Shown here in pieces: positions 51,190-59,907 of a stretch of DNA of 64,000 bases; position 1 is the stretch's first letter; the number at the start of each line of letters is the position of its first letter. Source of the DNA: Clostridia bacterium (GTDB lineage: Bacteria; Bacillota; Clostridia; Oscillospirales; CAG-272). The stretch covers positions 1 through 64,000 of the forward strand of contig JAGALA010000030.1 of the NCBI GenBank assembly GCA_017625935.1. The letters are read 5' to 3'. The notes below the pieces were generated by a model. It worked only from the letters and a program-made list of their open reading frames with translations, did no database searches and was not told the origin of the DNA. The translations under genes were made by a program, and so were the position numbers.

Positions 51190-52479
51190 ATGAAAATTAA
51201 AATGCGTGAGTTATCCTATGAAGAGGTATTAAAGCTGCCTCGCCTAAAGCATAAGAAGCCACTGAAACCAAGCCGTCTCCTTGCGGCAATTGTACGCGTA
51301 GTATCGGGACAAACGCTGAAAAAGATAGGCTTTTCATACACCACCGAGCGTATGGAGCTTGTTGGCAAAAAAGAGCCGTGCCTCATTTTGATGAACCATT
51401 CAAGCTTTACGGATATGAAGCTTGCCTATGGTATCTTTTACCCAAGGAGAATGGGCATTGTTACGTCCGTTGACGCAATGACAGGCATCCTTGGCAAGCT
51501 TATGCGCCTCCTTGGCTGTACGCCAACGCATAAGTACGTTTCGGATATTTCACTAATACACGATATAAAATATATGCTGAAGGAGAATAAGACAAGCGTG
51601 CTTATGTATCCCGAGGCGGGCTATTCCTTTGACGGACGCACAACAACTCTGCCGCGCGGTCTTGGCATTCTTATGAAGCGGCTTGATGTGCCCGTGGTAA
51701 CGGTTATTACAGAGGGCGCGTTCCATCGCGACCCGCTTTACAATATGCTTCAGATCCGCGACGTTAAGGTTAGCGCACACGTAAAATGTATTGCCACACC
51801 CGAGGAAATTAAGCAAAAATCCGTTGAGGAGCTTGACGCATTGCTTGATGAAGCATTTTCCTTTGATAACTTTGCTTGGCAAAGAGATAACAAAATTTCA
51901 ATTGACGTTCCCTTCCGCGCAGACGGACTACATAGGATTTTATATAAATGCCCAAAATGCGGTGCGGAGAATCAAATGGAGGGCAAGGGAACTACGCTCA
52001 CCTGTCACGCATGCCAAAAGGTATGGGAAATGGATGAGTACGGTCAGCTCGGCGCAAAAACGGGCGAAACTGAATATCCCCACATTCCCGATTGGTATTC
52101 CTGGCAAAGGGAGTGCGTAAAAAAAGAGCTTGAAAACGGTACGTATTTACTCGATACCGACGTTGATATCGCCGTGCAGGTTAACCTAAAGGGCGTTTGC
52201 AATATCGGCAAGGGACACCTAAGACACGATGAAAACGGCTTTCACCTAACAGGCGGAGACGGCAAGCTTGACTACAAGCAATCGCCCCTGTTTTCCCACA
52301 CCGTGTACTCGGATTATTATTGGTACGAGATAGGTGACGTTATAGGTATAGGAGATAACGAGTTTTCGTATTTCTGCTTCCCCGAAAAAAACGTCTCCGT
52401 TACCAAGGTGCGCTTAGCGTGCGAGGAGCTTTACAAAATGAAAAAGCATTCAAGGCATATACTTCACGAAAATAAATGA
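51190..52479 (+). CDS. PlsC-like acyltransferase with zinc ribbon
   Basis: A 429-aa protein. An acyltransferase domain at about residues 20-230 has the catalytic NHSSFTD motif (form NHxxxxD, near 69) and YPEAGYSFDG (form FPEG), as in lysophosphatidate acyltransferases. A zinc ribbon CPKCGAENQ ... LTCHACQ lies near 253-275, then about 150 residues of unknown fold with a WYSWQRECVKKELENGTYLL segment. This longer layout recurs in clostridia; the acceptor is not known. It lies 23 bp after the ATPase, probably in one transcript, though no functional connection is evident. Confidence 0.85.
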   Translation: MKIKMRELSYEEVLKLPRLKHKKPLKPSRLLAAIVRVVSGQTLKKIGFSYTTERMELVGKKEPCLILMNHSSFTDMKLAYGIFYPRRMGIVTSVDAMTGILGKLMRLLGCTPTHKYVSDISLIHDIKYMLKENKTSVLMYPEAGYSFDGRTTTLPRGLGILMKRLDVPVVTVITEGAFHRDPLYNMLQIRDVKVSAHVKCIATPEEIKQKSVEELDALLDEAFSFDNFAWQRDNKISIDVPFRADGLHRILYKCPKCGAENQMEGKGTTLTCHACQKVWEMDEYGQLGAKTGETEYPHIPDWYSWQRECVKKELENGTYLLDTDVDIAVQVNLKGVCNIGKGHLRHDENGFHLTGGDGKLDYKQSPLFSHTVYSDYYWYEIGDVIGIGDNEFSYFCFPEKNVSVTKVRLACEELYKMKKHSRHILHENK

Positions 52480-52491
52480 GAGGCAAAGGAT

Positions 52492-54141
52492 ATGAAAAAG
52501 AAAATTTTAATTACTGTTATTACAGCTGTAATGCTCTTTGCTTTACTTTCCGTTGCTGCGTTTGCAAAGACGGTGGTAAGCGAGGACAACATTGACGAAG
52601 ACGGCGATATTGTAGCAAGCGTGGAATATAGCTTTACAGGCGCAAAGAACTACTATTCGGTTGATATTACCTACACCGCAACAAGCGGTGAAACGAAAAG
52701 CGGCAAATTCTACTATCTTACAAGTGAGGGCTTGTATAATAACAAATTGCAGCTTGAGGGCGTATACGTGCCGAAGGACTTTGACCTTGCCCAAACCGTA
52801 TACATTTTTGACAAGGCAGACCTAAACGGCGACGGCGTGTTTAGCGAAACGGAAAAAATCAAGGGCTCAAACGGCGGCGGTGATTCAAAAAATCCGACAA
52901 TGCATTGGCGTACGTATGAAGCGTTTGACAAGACAGCGGGCGCCTTTGTCGGTGAAGTGACAGACGTAAGAACGCTTATTCAGTCGCTTTCATATTCAAA
53001 ATATATGCAGTACTTCGGACATTGGTTTTTGTGCCGCTGTGGCAGCTTGAAAACCGTTACGTATAACGGAAGGGAAGATGTAGAGGGTACGTTTATCGTT
53101 TCGCCAACAGTAAATGAATTGATGTCAAACACCTTTGGCGGTGACGGCTCAAACGTAAATATTTCAAGCCTCACTCCCGATTATACAAGAGTTATTTTTG
53201 AAGAGCGAGAGGGCTCGGTTTATTTCGGTCAGTACGCGCTTTGCCGCGGAGTTATTGAGGAAATTGTATTTTTAGGCGGCAACTATTCCTTCAAGGGTCA
53301 AGAAAGCATTGCATTTCAGTTCCTTGACGGCACAAGCACACCTTCGCTTAAAACAATAGTGCTTGATGAAGGCACAACCTTTAGCTCAGGCACGATTAAA
53401 TGGAACGTAGGCTCGTATGATATCGTATATTTGGGCAGCGAGGGTAGCTACTCCTACGATAATTACAGCTCCTGCTTGACAAACGCAACGGGAAGCGTAA
53501 TATATGAGGAAGATTGCTACGTATGGGGACATATCTCAGCCGAAAATGATTACAACTGCGAAACTGCGCTCGGATGTATATATGCGGGCGACGGCTGCGA
53601 TTTCTTATTTGAAGAAGCGCGCACTCACCAAATGGCAGAGGAATACACATATGCAAACGGCTATTTAGCTTTTGGTGAATACAAATACGCTTGCACAAAC
53701 GAAGGATGCAGCTGCGGCGAGACTGAAAAAATTCCTGCGCTTGCCACCTCAAAGGGCTACTCCGCAGAAGAGGGCACAAAGAACGGCGCTATTGTGTTCG
53801 GTATAGTCTTCAACCGTGATGCAATCTCGGCATATGAGAGCTATCTCGGTACGAAAATCGATTTTGGAGTTCTTGCTTCAAACGAAAAGGATAATCCGCT
53901 AAACGGTGACGCAAGCGCCAAAACGGGAACGATAAAATCCTCTTTTGCGAACACAGAGTACTCGATTTTCCAAATAAAGCTCACAAATATTCCGTCGGAA
54001 AAATATGACAGCTTGCTCCACCTCGGCGCATATCTTGTTGTAGGTGAGGAAATAAGCTACGTAAACAATAAGGAAATTTCCAAGGATTCCGCCTTGATTT
54101 CCTGCAATATAGTTATCTCACTCGTCGGTGATGAAGAGTAA
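52492..54141 (+). CDS. Secreted or surface protein of unknown function
   Basis: A 549-aa protein with a clear signal peptide (KKKILITVITAVMLFALLSV, then AAFAKT with cleavage after AFA). The mature part has an EF-hand-like DLNGDGVFSETEK loop near residue 105, beta-rich stretches reminiscent of degenerate LRR_5 repeats (GSVYFGQYALCRGVIEEIVF, LKTIVLDEGTTF), and a Cys-rich segment (YACTNEGCSCGETEKIPALA) of the kind found in clostridial surface proteins. No anchor motif is visible at the C terminus. I do not recognise a family over the full length. AAAGGA precedes the ATG; a strong terminator follows. Confidence 0.8.
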   Translation: MKKKILITVITAVMLFALLSVAAFAKTVVSEDNIDEDGDIVASVEYSFTGAKNYYSVDITYTATSGETKSGKFYYLTSEGLYNNKLQLEGVYVPKDFDLAQTVYIFDKADLNGDGVFSETEKIKGSNGGGDSKNPTMHWRTYEAFDKTAGAFVGEVTDVRTLIQSLSYSKYMQYFGHWFLCRCGSLKTVTYNGREDVEGTFIVSPTVNELMSNTFGGDGSNVNISSLTPDYTRVIFEEREGSVYFGQYALCRGVIEEIVFLGGNYSFKGQESIAFQFLDGTSTPSLKTIVLDEGTTFSSGTIKWNVGSYDIVYLGSEGSYSYDNYSSCLTNATGSVIYEEDCYVWGHISAENDYNCETALGCIYAGDGCDFLFEEARTHQMAEEYTYANGYLAFGEYKYACTNEGCSCGETEKIPALATSKGYSAEEGTKNGAIVFGIVFNRDAISAYESYLGTKIDFGVLASNEKDNPLNGDASAKTGTIKSSFANTEYSIFQIKLTNIPSEKYDSLLHLGAYLVVGEEISYVNNKEISKDSALISCNIVISLVGDEE

Positions 54142-54147
54142 AAAACA

Positions 54148-54180
54148 AAAGGCTGACACGAAAATGTGTCAGCCTTTTTG
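54148..54180. terminator. Bidirectional terminator
   Basis: AAAGGCTGACAC pairs with GTGTCAGCCTTT around GAAAAT, then T residues; it lies between converging genes. Confidence 0.9.
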
Positions 54181-55056
54181 CTATTTAATTTCAATTGAAA
54201 ATCCTGTTTTATGTACGCAGCCCGTATCGAGATGAATCATTTCGCGCTTGGTAAGCAGATTGTCAACCTCGCCGTCCTTTGATGGAATTGAACTCCACGG
54301 CTCAATGCAAACGTAGGGGGCGGGCTTTTTCGTTGCGTGCCAAAGCCCAACGTATTTCATTTTATTAAAGCGTACCGTCACCGCGCGCTTTCCAAGAGGG
54401 GAGTGGAGCGTTATCTTCTTTGGTACGTTATATAAGAAAATAGCATCGTTGTCAAAAAGCTCGTGCGCAAGCTTTATCGTTTTTGTGCCACCCTGTGTGT
54501 ATAATTTGTCCTCAAGGGTGCAAAAACAGGTTGGGGAAAGCTCAAGCTTGAATGCATCACACACCTTGTCAAACTCCACCACGTAATCTTCAAAATTAAG
54601 TCCTTCGTCAAGCGGCACGTTGAAGGCGGGGTGACCGCCAAGAGCAAAAATAAGTGTCTTTTCATCTGTGTTGGTTACCTTGTAGTCAACGAAAAGCTCA
54701 CCGCCCTTAAGCGAGAAGGTGATGTCAAATTTAAAATCAAACGGATATGATTTTTTGGTTTCCTCGTTTTCAACAAGCGTAAGAGTTATAGCATTTTCAG
54801 CCTCAGAGGAAAGAGAAAACTCGCTATGCCTTGCAAAGCCGTGAGAGCCCATTTCGTATTCCTTGCCGAGGTATGTATATTTGCCGCCGAAGAATCTGCC
54901 GCAAATCGGGAACATAATAGGCGCGCGGCCCGACCAAAATTCAGGATTGCCTTGATATAAATATTCACATCCGTCATTTGTTTTTATGCTTTGAAGCTCA
55001 GCGCCGAGGGAGCTGACTTCGACCGTCAAAAGCTCGTTTTTAATAGTGTAAATCAT
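54181..55056 (-). CDS. Aldose 1-epimerase-like (LacX-type) protein
   Basis: A 291-aa galactose-mutarotase-fold protein. Seen: SSLGAELQSIKTNDGCEYLY at the N terminus, FPICGRFFGGKYTYLGKEYE, the catalytic-region GGHPAFNVPLDEGLNFEDY, and CIEPWSSIPSKDGE with the Glu. It probably interconverts sugar anomers or phosphosugars. Start at the ATG with AGGAGTG upstream; extending the frame would run over the divergent promoter and neighbour. Divergent from a radical SAM gene. Confidence 0.88.
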   Translation of the reverse strand: MIYTIKNELLTVEVSSLGAELQSIKTNDGCEYLYQGNPEFWSGRAPIMFPICGRFFGGKYTYLGKEYEMGSHGFARHSEFSLSSEAENAITLTLVENEETKKSYPFDFKFDITFSLKGGELFVDYKVTNTDEKTLIFALGGHPAFNVPLDEGLNFEDYVVEFDKVCDAFKLELSPTCFCTLEDKLYTQGGTKTIKLAHELFDNDAIFLYNVPKKITLHSPLGKRAVTVRFNKMKYVGLWHATKKPAPYVCIEPWSSIPSKDGEVDNLLTKREMIHLDTGCVHKTGFSIEIK

Positions 55057-55087
55057 AAAAATCACTCCTTTTTTGGTATATATAAAT

Positions 55088-55116
55088 ATTATATCACAAT
55101 AATTGGCAAAATTCAA
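55088..55116 (-). promoter_or_regulatory. Promoter of the epimerase-like gene
   Basis: On the minus strand TTGAAT (55111-55116), 17-bp spacer ending TGA, TATAAT (55088-55093). Confidence 0.8.
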
Positions 55117-55127
55117 CCTCTCATGCC

Positions 55128-55156
55128 TTGAAAAAAAGGGGCGCGTGTGGTACAAT
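55128..55156 (+). promoter_or_regulatory. Promoter of the radical SAM-nnr unit
   Basis: TTGAAA at 55128-55133, 17-bp spacer ending TGG, TACAAT at 55151-55156. The -35 boxes of the two divergent promoters are 11 bp apart. Confidence 0.8.
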
Positions 55157-55198
55157 TGTGAAAAAGAGCATACCGAAAACGGATGCATGGAGGGCAAA

Positions 55199-56155
55199 AT
55201 GGCAAATATTATTCTTACCTCAAGATGTAATTTGAGCTGTGAATACTGCTTCGCGCACGAGCTCACCGAGAGCGACACACGTGATATAAAAATGGACGAT
55301 TTTTTAGAAATTCTCGATTTTGCAGGCGCGGACGGCGAAATTGGGCTTATCGGAGGCGAGCCGCTTTTGCATAAGCAAATTAACGATTTTATATCGATCC
55401 TGAACGGAAGATACGACGTGCATCGCGTGCTTCTTTTTACAAACGGAATTTTCCTTGATAGGCTTGATATGCGCCTTCTTTTGCCGAAAACGAGTGTGCT
55501 TGTCAATGTAAATTCATCGGAGTGCATTGGTAAGACTGCATACGAAAAAATGAAAAATAATATCCGTGCGCTTCTTGACTTTTTGCCAAAATCACGCGTA
55601 ACTCTCGGTATCAATATTTATAAAGAAAATCAAAATTTTGACGACCTTGTGTCGCTAATTCGCGAGCTTGGCGTAAAAAGAGTGAGAGTCAGCGTGGTAA
55701 TCCCAAAGGACAAAAGTGAAGGTGCGTTTAGCTATTTTGCGAGAATGAAAAAGACGCTTCTTTCTCTTGCAAAAACACTCGGAAAGCTCGGTGTTTGTCC
55801 TGCATATGACTGCAATGCAATTCCCGAATGTGTGTACACAAAAAAGGAAAAGGAGCTGCTTGCGTCCCTGCCGTACGAAAATGAGTTCGAAAAGAAAATT
55901 TTTATGGGTGAGGCGTCAGTTTGCGCACCCATTGTCGATATTTACCCCGACAAAAGCGCCGCGCGTTGCTTCGGCATGAGTGAGTACAAGGTGAAAATCG
56001 ATGATTTTAAGAATATAAATGACCTAAAAAATCATTTCTTTATGGAAATTGACACGCGCCTCGTGCATAAAAAATCGAAGGATGCGTGCTTGGACTGCTA
56101 CAAAAACAAGGTCTTTGGCTGCTTTGGCGGCTGCCTTTGCTACAAAAATAATTAA
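55199..56155 (+). CDS. Compact radical SAM protein with SPASM-like cysteine tail
   Basis: A 318-aa radical SAM enzyme. The [4Fe-4S]/SAM motif CNLSCEYC lies at residues 10-17, so the barrel begins almost at the N terminus; GGEPLLH (form GGE) near 57. Further cysteines: CPAYDCNAIPEC, CAPIVD, CFGMSEY and the end CLDCYKNKVFGCFGGCLC, a SPASM-like set that could bind auxiliary clusters. Such proteins modify peptides or other enzymes; no precursor peptide gene is visible nearby. GGAGGG before the ATG sets the start. An earlier in-frame ATG at 55187 lacks a ribosome site. Nine bases later nnr starts. Confidence 0.88.
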   Translation: MANIILTSRCNLSCEYCFAHELTESDTRDIKMDDFLEILDFAGADGEIGLIGGEPLLHKQINDFISILNGRYDVHRVLLFTNGIFLDRLDMRLLLPKTSVLVNVNSSECIGKTAYEKMKNNIRALLDFLPKSRVTLGINIYKENQNFDDLVSLIRELGVKRVRVSVVIPKDKSEGAFSYFARMKKTLLSLAKTLGKLGVCPAYDCNAIPECVYTKKEKELLASLPYENEFEKKIFMGEASVCAPIVDIYPDKSAARCFGMSEYKVKIDDFKNINDLKNHFFMEIDTRLVHKKSKDACLDCYKNKVFGCFGGCLCYKNN

Positions 56156-56164
56156 GGTGCAATT

Positions 56165-57658
56165 ATGATAGAGGTTTTAAGTGTAGAAAATATGAGAGAA
56201 AGCGACAAAGCTGCAATAATGGCGGGCACTCCCTCGCGTGAGCTTATGTGGCGCGCAGCTCTCGGTATATATGAAGCGATGGGTGAGGTCCTTGAAAAAA
56301 CGAAGAAAACGCTCATTATCGCAGGCACAGGGAATAACGCAGGTGACGGCTACGCCCTTGCGCTGATTTTGAAGGAAAATGGCTACCCCGTGTCGATATT
56401 ACAGCTAAAAGATAAGTATTCAAGTGACGGAAAATACTATTTTGACAAGTGCGTCGATGCGGGCATAGAGGTAGAGCTATTTAACAAAAATACCCTGCCA
56501 CGTGTCGATATTATCGTTGATTGCATCCTCGGCACAGGCTTTTTGGGTGAAGTAAACGACGAGGTGGGGGAGCTTATTGAAAAAATCAATGCGTCGGGTG
56601 CATACGTGGTCAGCGCTGACATGAACAGCGGCTTAAACGGTGACAGCGGAATGGGCACTTGCTCCGTAAAAAGTGATTTAACCGTATCAATAGGCTCATA
56701 TAAAAGCGGTCATTTTTTAAATATGGCAAAGGACAAAATCGGGAAATTGGTTAACTGTGATATAGGCATTTCGCATGTTTATCAGCCATATTATCTATTT
56801 CAAAAAGAGGATGCAAAAAAGCTCCTCGGTACGCGCCCACAGTTTTCCCATAAGGGAACTTACGGCTATATTACCTTAATTGGCGGCTCTTACGAATACT
56901 CGGGTGCTGTCAAGCTTGCAAACCTTGCCGCATCCTCTATGCGTGCAGGCGCAGGTGTTGTCAAGCTCGCTTGTCCGAAATCAATTGCCCACGCGGTAAT
57001 GCCGTATCTGCTTGAAAGCACGCTTTTTCCGCTTAGTGAGGAAAATGGGCACATAAAGCTTGATGAAAACGAGATAAAAGGCGCAATAAAGGGTGTTAAA
57101 GCCATAGGCGTTGGAATGGGACTTGGCACAGGCGAAGATAATGAAAAGCTCATTCGCTATTTGATGAACGAGGCGCAGGTCCCCCTGCTTTTAGATGCAG
57201 ATGCCTTAAACACTCTTGCAAAAATGGGCGAAATACCCAAGATGAAAGCACCGCTTATTTTAACTCCACATCCAAAGGAGCTTGAACGCTTAAGCGGTAA
57301 ATCTGTTGAAAAAATCCAAAATAATCCTGTTGACTCAGCAAAGGAATACGCCAAAAAAGCAGGCGCAATTTTGCTTCTCAAGGGAACTTCAACTGTTGTA
57401 ACTGACGGCGAAAAGGTCGTAATTATCGACACAGGGTGCGCAGGAATGGCAACTGCGGGCTCAGGGGACGTCCTCTCGGGTATTATCACCGCCACCTTAG
57501 CACAGCCGAATATATCTCCGTTTGATGCGGTCTGCCTCGGCGCGTATATAAACGGCTTAAGCGGAGAAATCGCCGAGGGCGAGCACACCGCGATATCAAT
57601 GCTTGCTTCCGACACAGCATTGTGCGTTGACAAAGCTATAAAACATATTTTGAAATAA
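56165..57658 (+). CDS. nnr: Bifunctional NAD(P)H-hydrate epimerase / ADP-dependent dehydratase
   Basis: Repairs damaged NAD(P)H hydrates. It is 497 aa. The N-terminal YjeF domain (about 1-210) has IIAGTGNNAGDGYALALIL and VDCILGTGFLGEV. The C-terminal ribokinase-like dehydratase has YGYITLIGGSYEYSGAVKLA, GAGVVKLACP, GVGMGLGTGEDNEKLIRYLM, LTPHPKELERLSG, and GCAGMATAGSGDVLSGII with the catalytic Asp. Full length for the fused form. AAGGTG precedes the ATG; it shares the transcript with the radical SAM gene. Confidence 0.96.
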   Translation: MIEVLSVENMRESDKAAIMAGTPSRELMWRAALGIYEAMGEVLEKTKKTLIIAGTGNNAGDGYALALILKENGYPVSILQLKDKYSSDGKYYFDKCVDAGIEVELFNKNTLPRVDIIVDCILGTGFLGEVNDEVGELIEKINASGAYVVSADMNSGLNGDSGMGTCSVKSDLTVSIGSYKSGHFLNMAKDKIGKLVNCDIGISHVYQPYYLFQKEDAKKLLGTRPQFSHKGTYGYITLIGGSYEYSGAVKLANLAASSMRAGAGVVKLACPKSIAHAVMPYLLESTLFPLSEENGHIKLDENEIKGAIKGVKAIGVGMGLGTGEDNEKLIRYLMNEAQVPLLLDADALNTLAKMGEIPKMKAPLILTPHPKELERLSGKSVEKIQNNPVDSAKEYAKKAGAILLLKGTSTVVTDGEKVVIIDTGCAGMATAGSGDVLSGIITATLAQPNISPFDAVCLGAYINGLSGEIAEGEHTAISMLASDTALCVDKAIKHILK

Positions 57659-57707
57659 AAACGAAAGCAAAAATTTTAAATATTATTAGTTTGGCAAAAC
57701 AAAAACG

Positions 57708-57757
57708 CCTTCCCCTTTGTTTGGAGGGGAAGGTGTCAGCTTTGCTGACGGATGAGG
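57708..57757. repeat. Dispersed two-hairpin repeat, second copy
   Basis: CCTTCCCCT (57708-57716) pairs with AGGGGAAGG (57725-57733); GTCAGC (57735-57740) pairs with GCTGAC (57744-57749); GGATGAGG follows. The unit matches 4084-4123 in order, with compensated changes in both stems. The remainder of the gap 57659-57832 holds a hairpin ATAGCTTTC with GAAAGCTAT (57796-57826) near the end of the hydrolase gene. Confidence 0.7.
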
Positions 57758-57832
57758 TGTAGTATCACATCCGCATAACTTGATAATATTGTGAAATAGC
57801 TTTCGTTTTTTAGTTGTGAAAGCTATCTCCGT

Positions 57833-58795
57833 TCAATTTTCCAAAAATTCGTAAATTCTTTTCCAAACGTCCTCGTTTTGCTCGGTGATTTTGTACCAAT
57901 CAAGGCTATTAACAAACGCTTCGCACTCCTCGGTGGTGGAAAGCTTGTTTTTCTTTTGTGCGCACTTTAATTTTGCTTGAAAATCGCGCTTTGCCTTGAC
58001 CGCCTCTTTTGTGTAGGTTGGGTTATGGTCAGCATCGGGCACGGTCAAAAACGAAATATTTTCTTTGTCCCCAAGCGCGTTTTTTAGCTTTACAAAATGC
58101 TTTTTGTATTTTACCATATGGTCGTTTGGAGAATGGATAATTAGCGCACACGTGTCGCTATTTCGAAGAATTTCAATGGCATTACAGCTCATATACTTGG
58201 GGTTTTTCGCAAGCTCATTTTCGTAAATGCGACGCCTGAATATCGATGCAATCCCCGAAAGATGCTGATAGATAATGTCCTTGGGGGAGATAAAGCCCGA
58301 AATTGGCACAATCTTTTTTATCTCGGGGTGAAATTTTGTAATGCAAAGCGTTGAAAACGCACCCCAGCTATGCCCAACCACAGAAATTTCGTAGTCCTTC
58401 AGCTCGGGAATCCTCTTAAGCACGGAAATAACCTCGTCAAGGTCGCAAAGTGAGCCCGAAAAGCCGCCCGTGTCCCCACCGCCCGACTCCATACAGCCCG
58501 TATGGTCGTATGCAAAAACGAGGTAGCCGCCCTGACAAAGCATCTCAATCTCGCGCATATAGCTTAAGTGTCCGCCAAACATACCGTGGTCAAAAACAAT
58601 CAGCCTGTTGGCCTTCGGCGTGCCGTAGTAGTAAAAGCGGCCGAAAAGCGTGTGCCCGCGCGCAGATTTTATCGGAAACTCGCGTGCACAAAGACATTCA
58701 AAATCATCCTTTGAGAAGAGGAAAACGTATGGCATGCGCTCAGCGCGTGAATAAACCGTTTTGTTAAAAATTGCTTCAATTTTACCGTATAGCAT
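57833..58795 (-). CDS. Alpha/beta hydrolase
   Basis: A 320-aa serine hydrolase of unknown substrate. Oxyanion region IVFDHGMFGGHLSY, nucleophile elbow VVGHSWGAFS (Ser near residue 144), acid IIHSPNDHMV and His in VPDADHNPTYT. An N-terminal strand segment (KSARGHTLFGRFYYYGTPKA) is as in lysophospholipase or dienelactone-like hydrolases. No signal peptide. It starts three bases after the stop of the Mrr-like nuclease gene, so the two are one operon; a shared role is possible but unproven. Confidence 0.87.
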   Translation of the reverse strand: MLYGKIEAIFNKTVYSRAERMPYVFLFSKDDFECLCAREFPIKSARGHTLFGRFYYYGTPKANRLIVFDHGMFGGHLSYMREIEMLCQGGYLVFAYDHTGCMESGGGDTGGFSGSLCDLDEVISVLKRIPELKDYEISVVGHSWGAFSTLCITKFHPEIKKIVPISGFISPKDIIYQHLSGIASIFRRRIYENELAKNPKYMSCNAIEILRNSDTCALIIHSPNDHMVKYKKHFVKLKNALGDKENISFLTVPDADHNPTYTKEAVKAKRDFQAKLKCAQKKNKLSTTEECEAFVNSLDWYKITEQNEDVWKRIYEFLEN

Positions 58796-58798
58796 AAT

Positions 58799-59800
58799 TC
58801 ATCCTGCAAAAATAGTAGTATCAAAAGTGTAACCGCCTGAGCTTATCTTTATTCCGTAACCCGTCTTTTTTACAAGCTCGAAAAGCTTGTGTCCGTCAAT
58901 TCCCACAAGGTCAGAAACGGAGTCAATAAAATCCTCAGCACTTTCGTGAAAGTATGTAGTGGTTACGTAAATTCCGCGTGTTGCACCCGATGCAATCATC
59001 GCCCCGTAGAACTCGCGCACCTCTTTTTCGGTTATGTGCGCGCGGTCTCTGCATTTTGTCTGTGCAGCAAATTTTTCGACAAAGCCGAGGTAGTCAACCG
59101 TTTCAAGCACAACGTCAATCCCGCCGTCATCGCTTCCGCCCGTTATATCGCAGTAAACAACCATCTGCCCCTTAAGTGTGTAATATTTCTCCAAAAGATT
59201 TGCAACAAAGCTCTCGAAAAATCTGCCACCCATGAGGAAAAGCTGCTTAAAGAAAATTGGTTTAAATTCATTTTCAGGCAGGGGAGTGTCTAATTTTGTG
59301 CATTTTTCGCGCTTTTTTGCGTATTTTGAACCGACAATTTCAAGTGTGTCGCTTGAAACAAGAGAGGCAAGCACACCGCCCGCAATTGTACGGAGTGAGT
59401 AGTCGTCCTTCAAGGAGAGCGTTTTGTCTGTGCCGAAGTGTTCTTCAAGCCTCTCGAAAATATCCTCCTTGGTATAGGCGTTGCACTCAAGCATTTTAAG
59501 GATTTCCTCCTCACACTCATCCTCGCGGATAATGACAACCTCGTCCTTTGCAAGCATATATCTTTCGCCCTCGCGCTTTATATCGCCCTTGATAATTAAG
59601 CTGTTGAGCGCGGTTGAAAGATAACTGCGCAATAAGCTGCTCTTGCTTTTAGGAGAAAAATTTTCAAGCTCGCTTTTTGAAAGCCCGTATGTAAGTAGTG
59701 CCCCTTCAATTAGCTCTGTGCGGGTCGCACTTTGATTTATCGATAGATAGCGTATAATTGCATTTGTCGCCTTTTTCTGCATTTTGTTTGTGTTACGCAT
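58799..59800 (-). CDS. Mrr-like (type IV-like) restriction endonuclease domain protein
   Basis: A 333-aa protein. The N-terminal half has winged-helix-like segments (RTELIEGALLTYGLSKSELE, LNSLIIKGDIKREGERYML). The C-terminal catalytic domain, about residues 195-320, shows the PD-(D/E)xK Mrr pattern: FFESFVANLLEKYYTLKGQM, SDDGGIDVVLE with the Asp, FAAQTKCRD (form QxK), then EVREFYGAMIASGATRGIYV and TTTYFHESAEDFI. All catalytic positions look intact. Mrr proteins cut modified foreign DNA; there is no methylase or NTPase beside it. GGTGAGG precedes the ATG. Confidence 0.88.
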   Translation of the reverse strand: MRNTNKMQKKATNAIIRYLSINQSATRTELIEGALLTYGLSKSELENFSPKSKSSLLRSYLSTALNSLIIKGDIKREGERYMLAKDEVVIIREDECEEEILKMLECNAYTKEDIFERLEEHFGTDKTLSLKDDYSLRTIAGGVLASLVSSDTLEIVGSKYAKKREKCTKLDTPLPENEFKPIFFKQLFLMGGRFFESFVANLLEKYYTLKGQMVVYCDITGGSDDGGIDVVLETVDYLGFVEKFAAQTKCRDRAHITEKEVREFYGAMIASGATRGIYVTTTYFHESAEDFIDSVSDLVGIDGHKLFELVKKTGYGIKISSGGYTFDTTIFAG

Positions 59801-59836
59801 ATCCTCACCGCCTTAGTATAATTTCTTCCTATATAC

Positions 59837-59865
59837 ATTTTATCATAAAATCACGTGCATTGCAA
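59837..59865 (-). promoter_or_regulatory. Promoter of the Mrr-hydrolase unit
   Basis: On the minus strand TTGCAA (59860-59865), 17-bp spacer ending TGA, TAAAAT (59837-59842). Confidence 0.7.
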
Positions 59866-59877
59866 CCGTGTAACAAA

Positions 59878-59903
59878 TCAAGCCCACAAAAATGTGGGCT
59901 TGA
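59878..59903 (-). terminator. Terminator after the cytidylate-kinase-like gene
   Basis: TCAAGCCCACA pairs with TGTGGGCTTGA around AAAA; the downstream T stretch on the minus strand is short and interrupted (TTTGTT). Confidence 0.75.
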
Positions 59904-59907
59904 AGGA

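Noticed and set aside
55057-55614. Long N-terminal extension of the epimerase-like protein
   Set aside because: It is antisense to the radical SAM gene and crosses two promoters; the ATG at 55056 has a good ribosome site.
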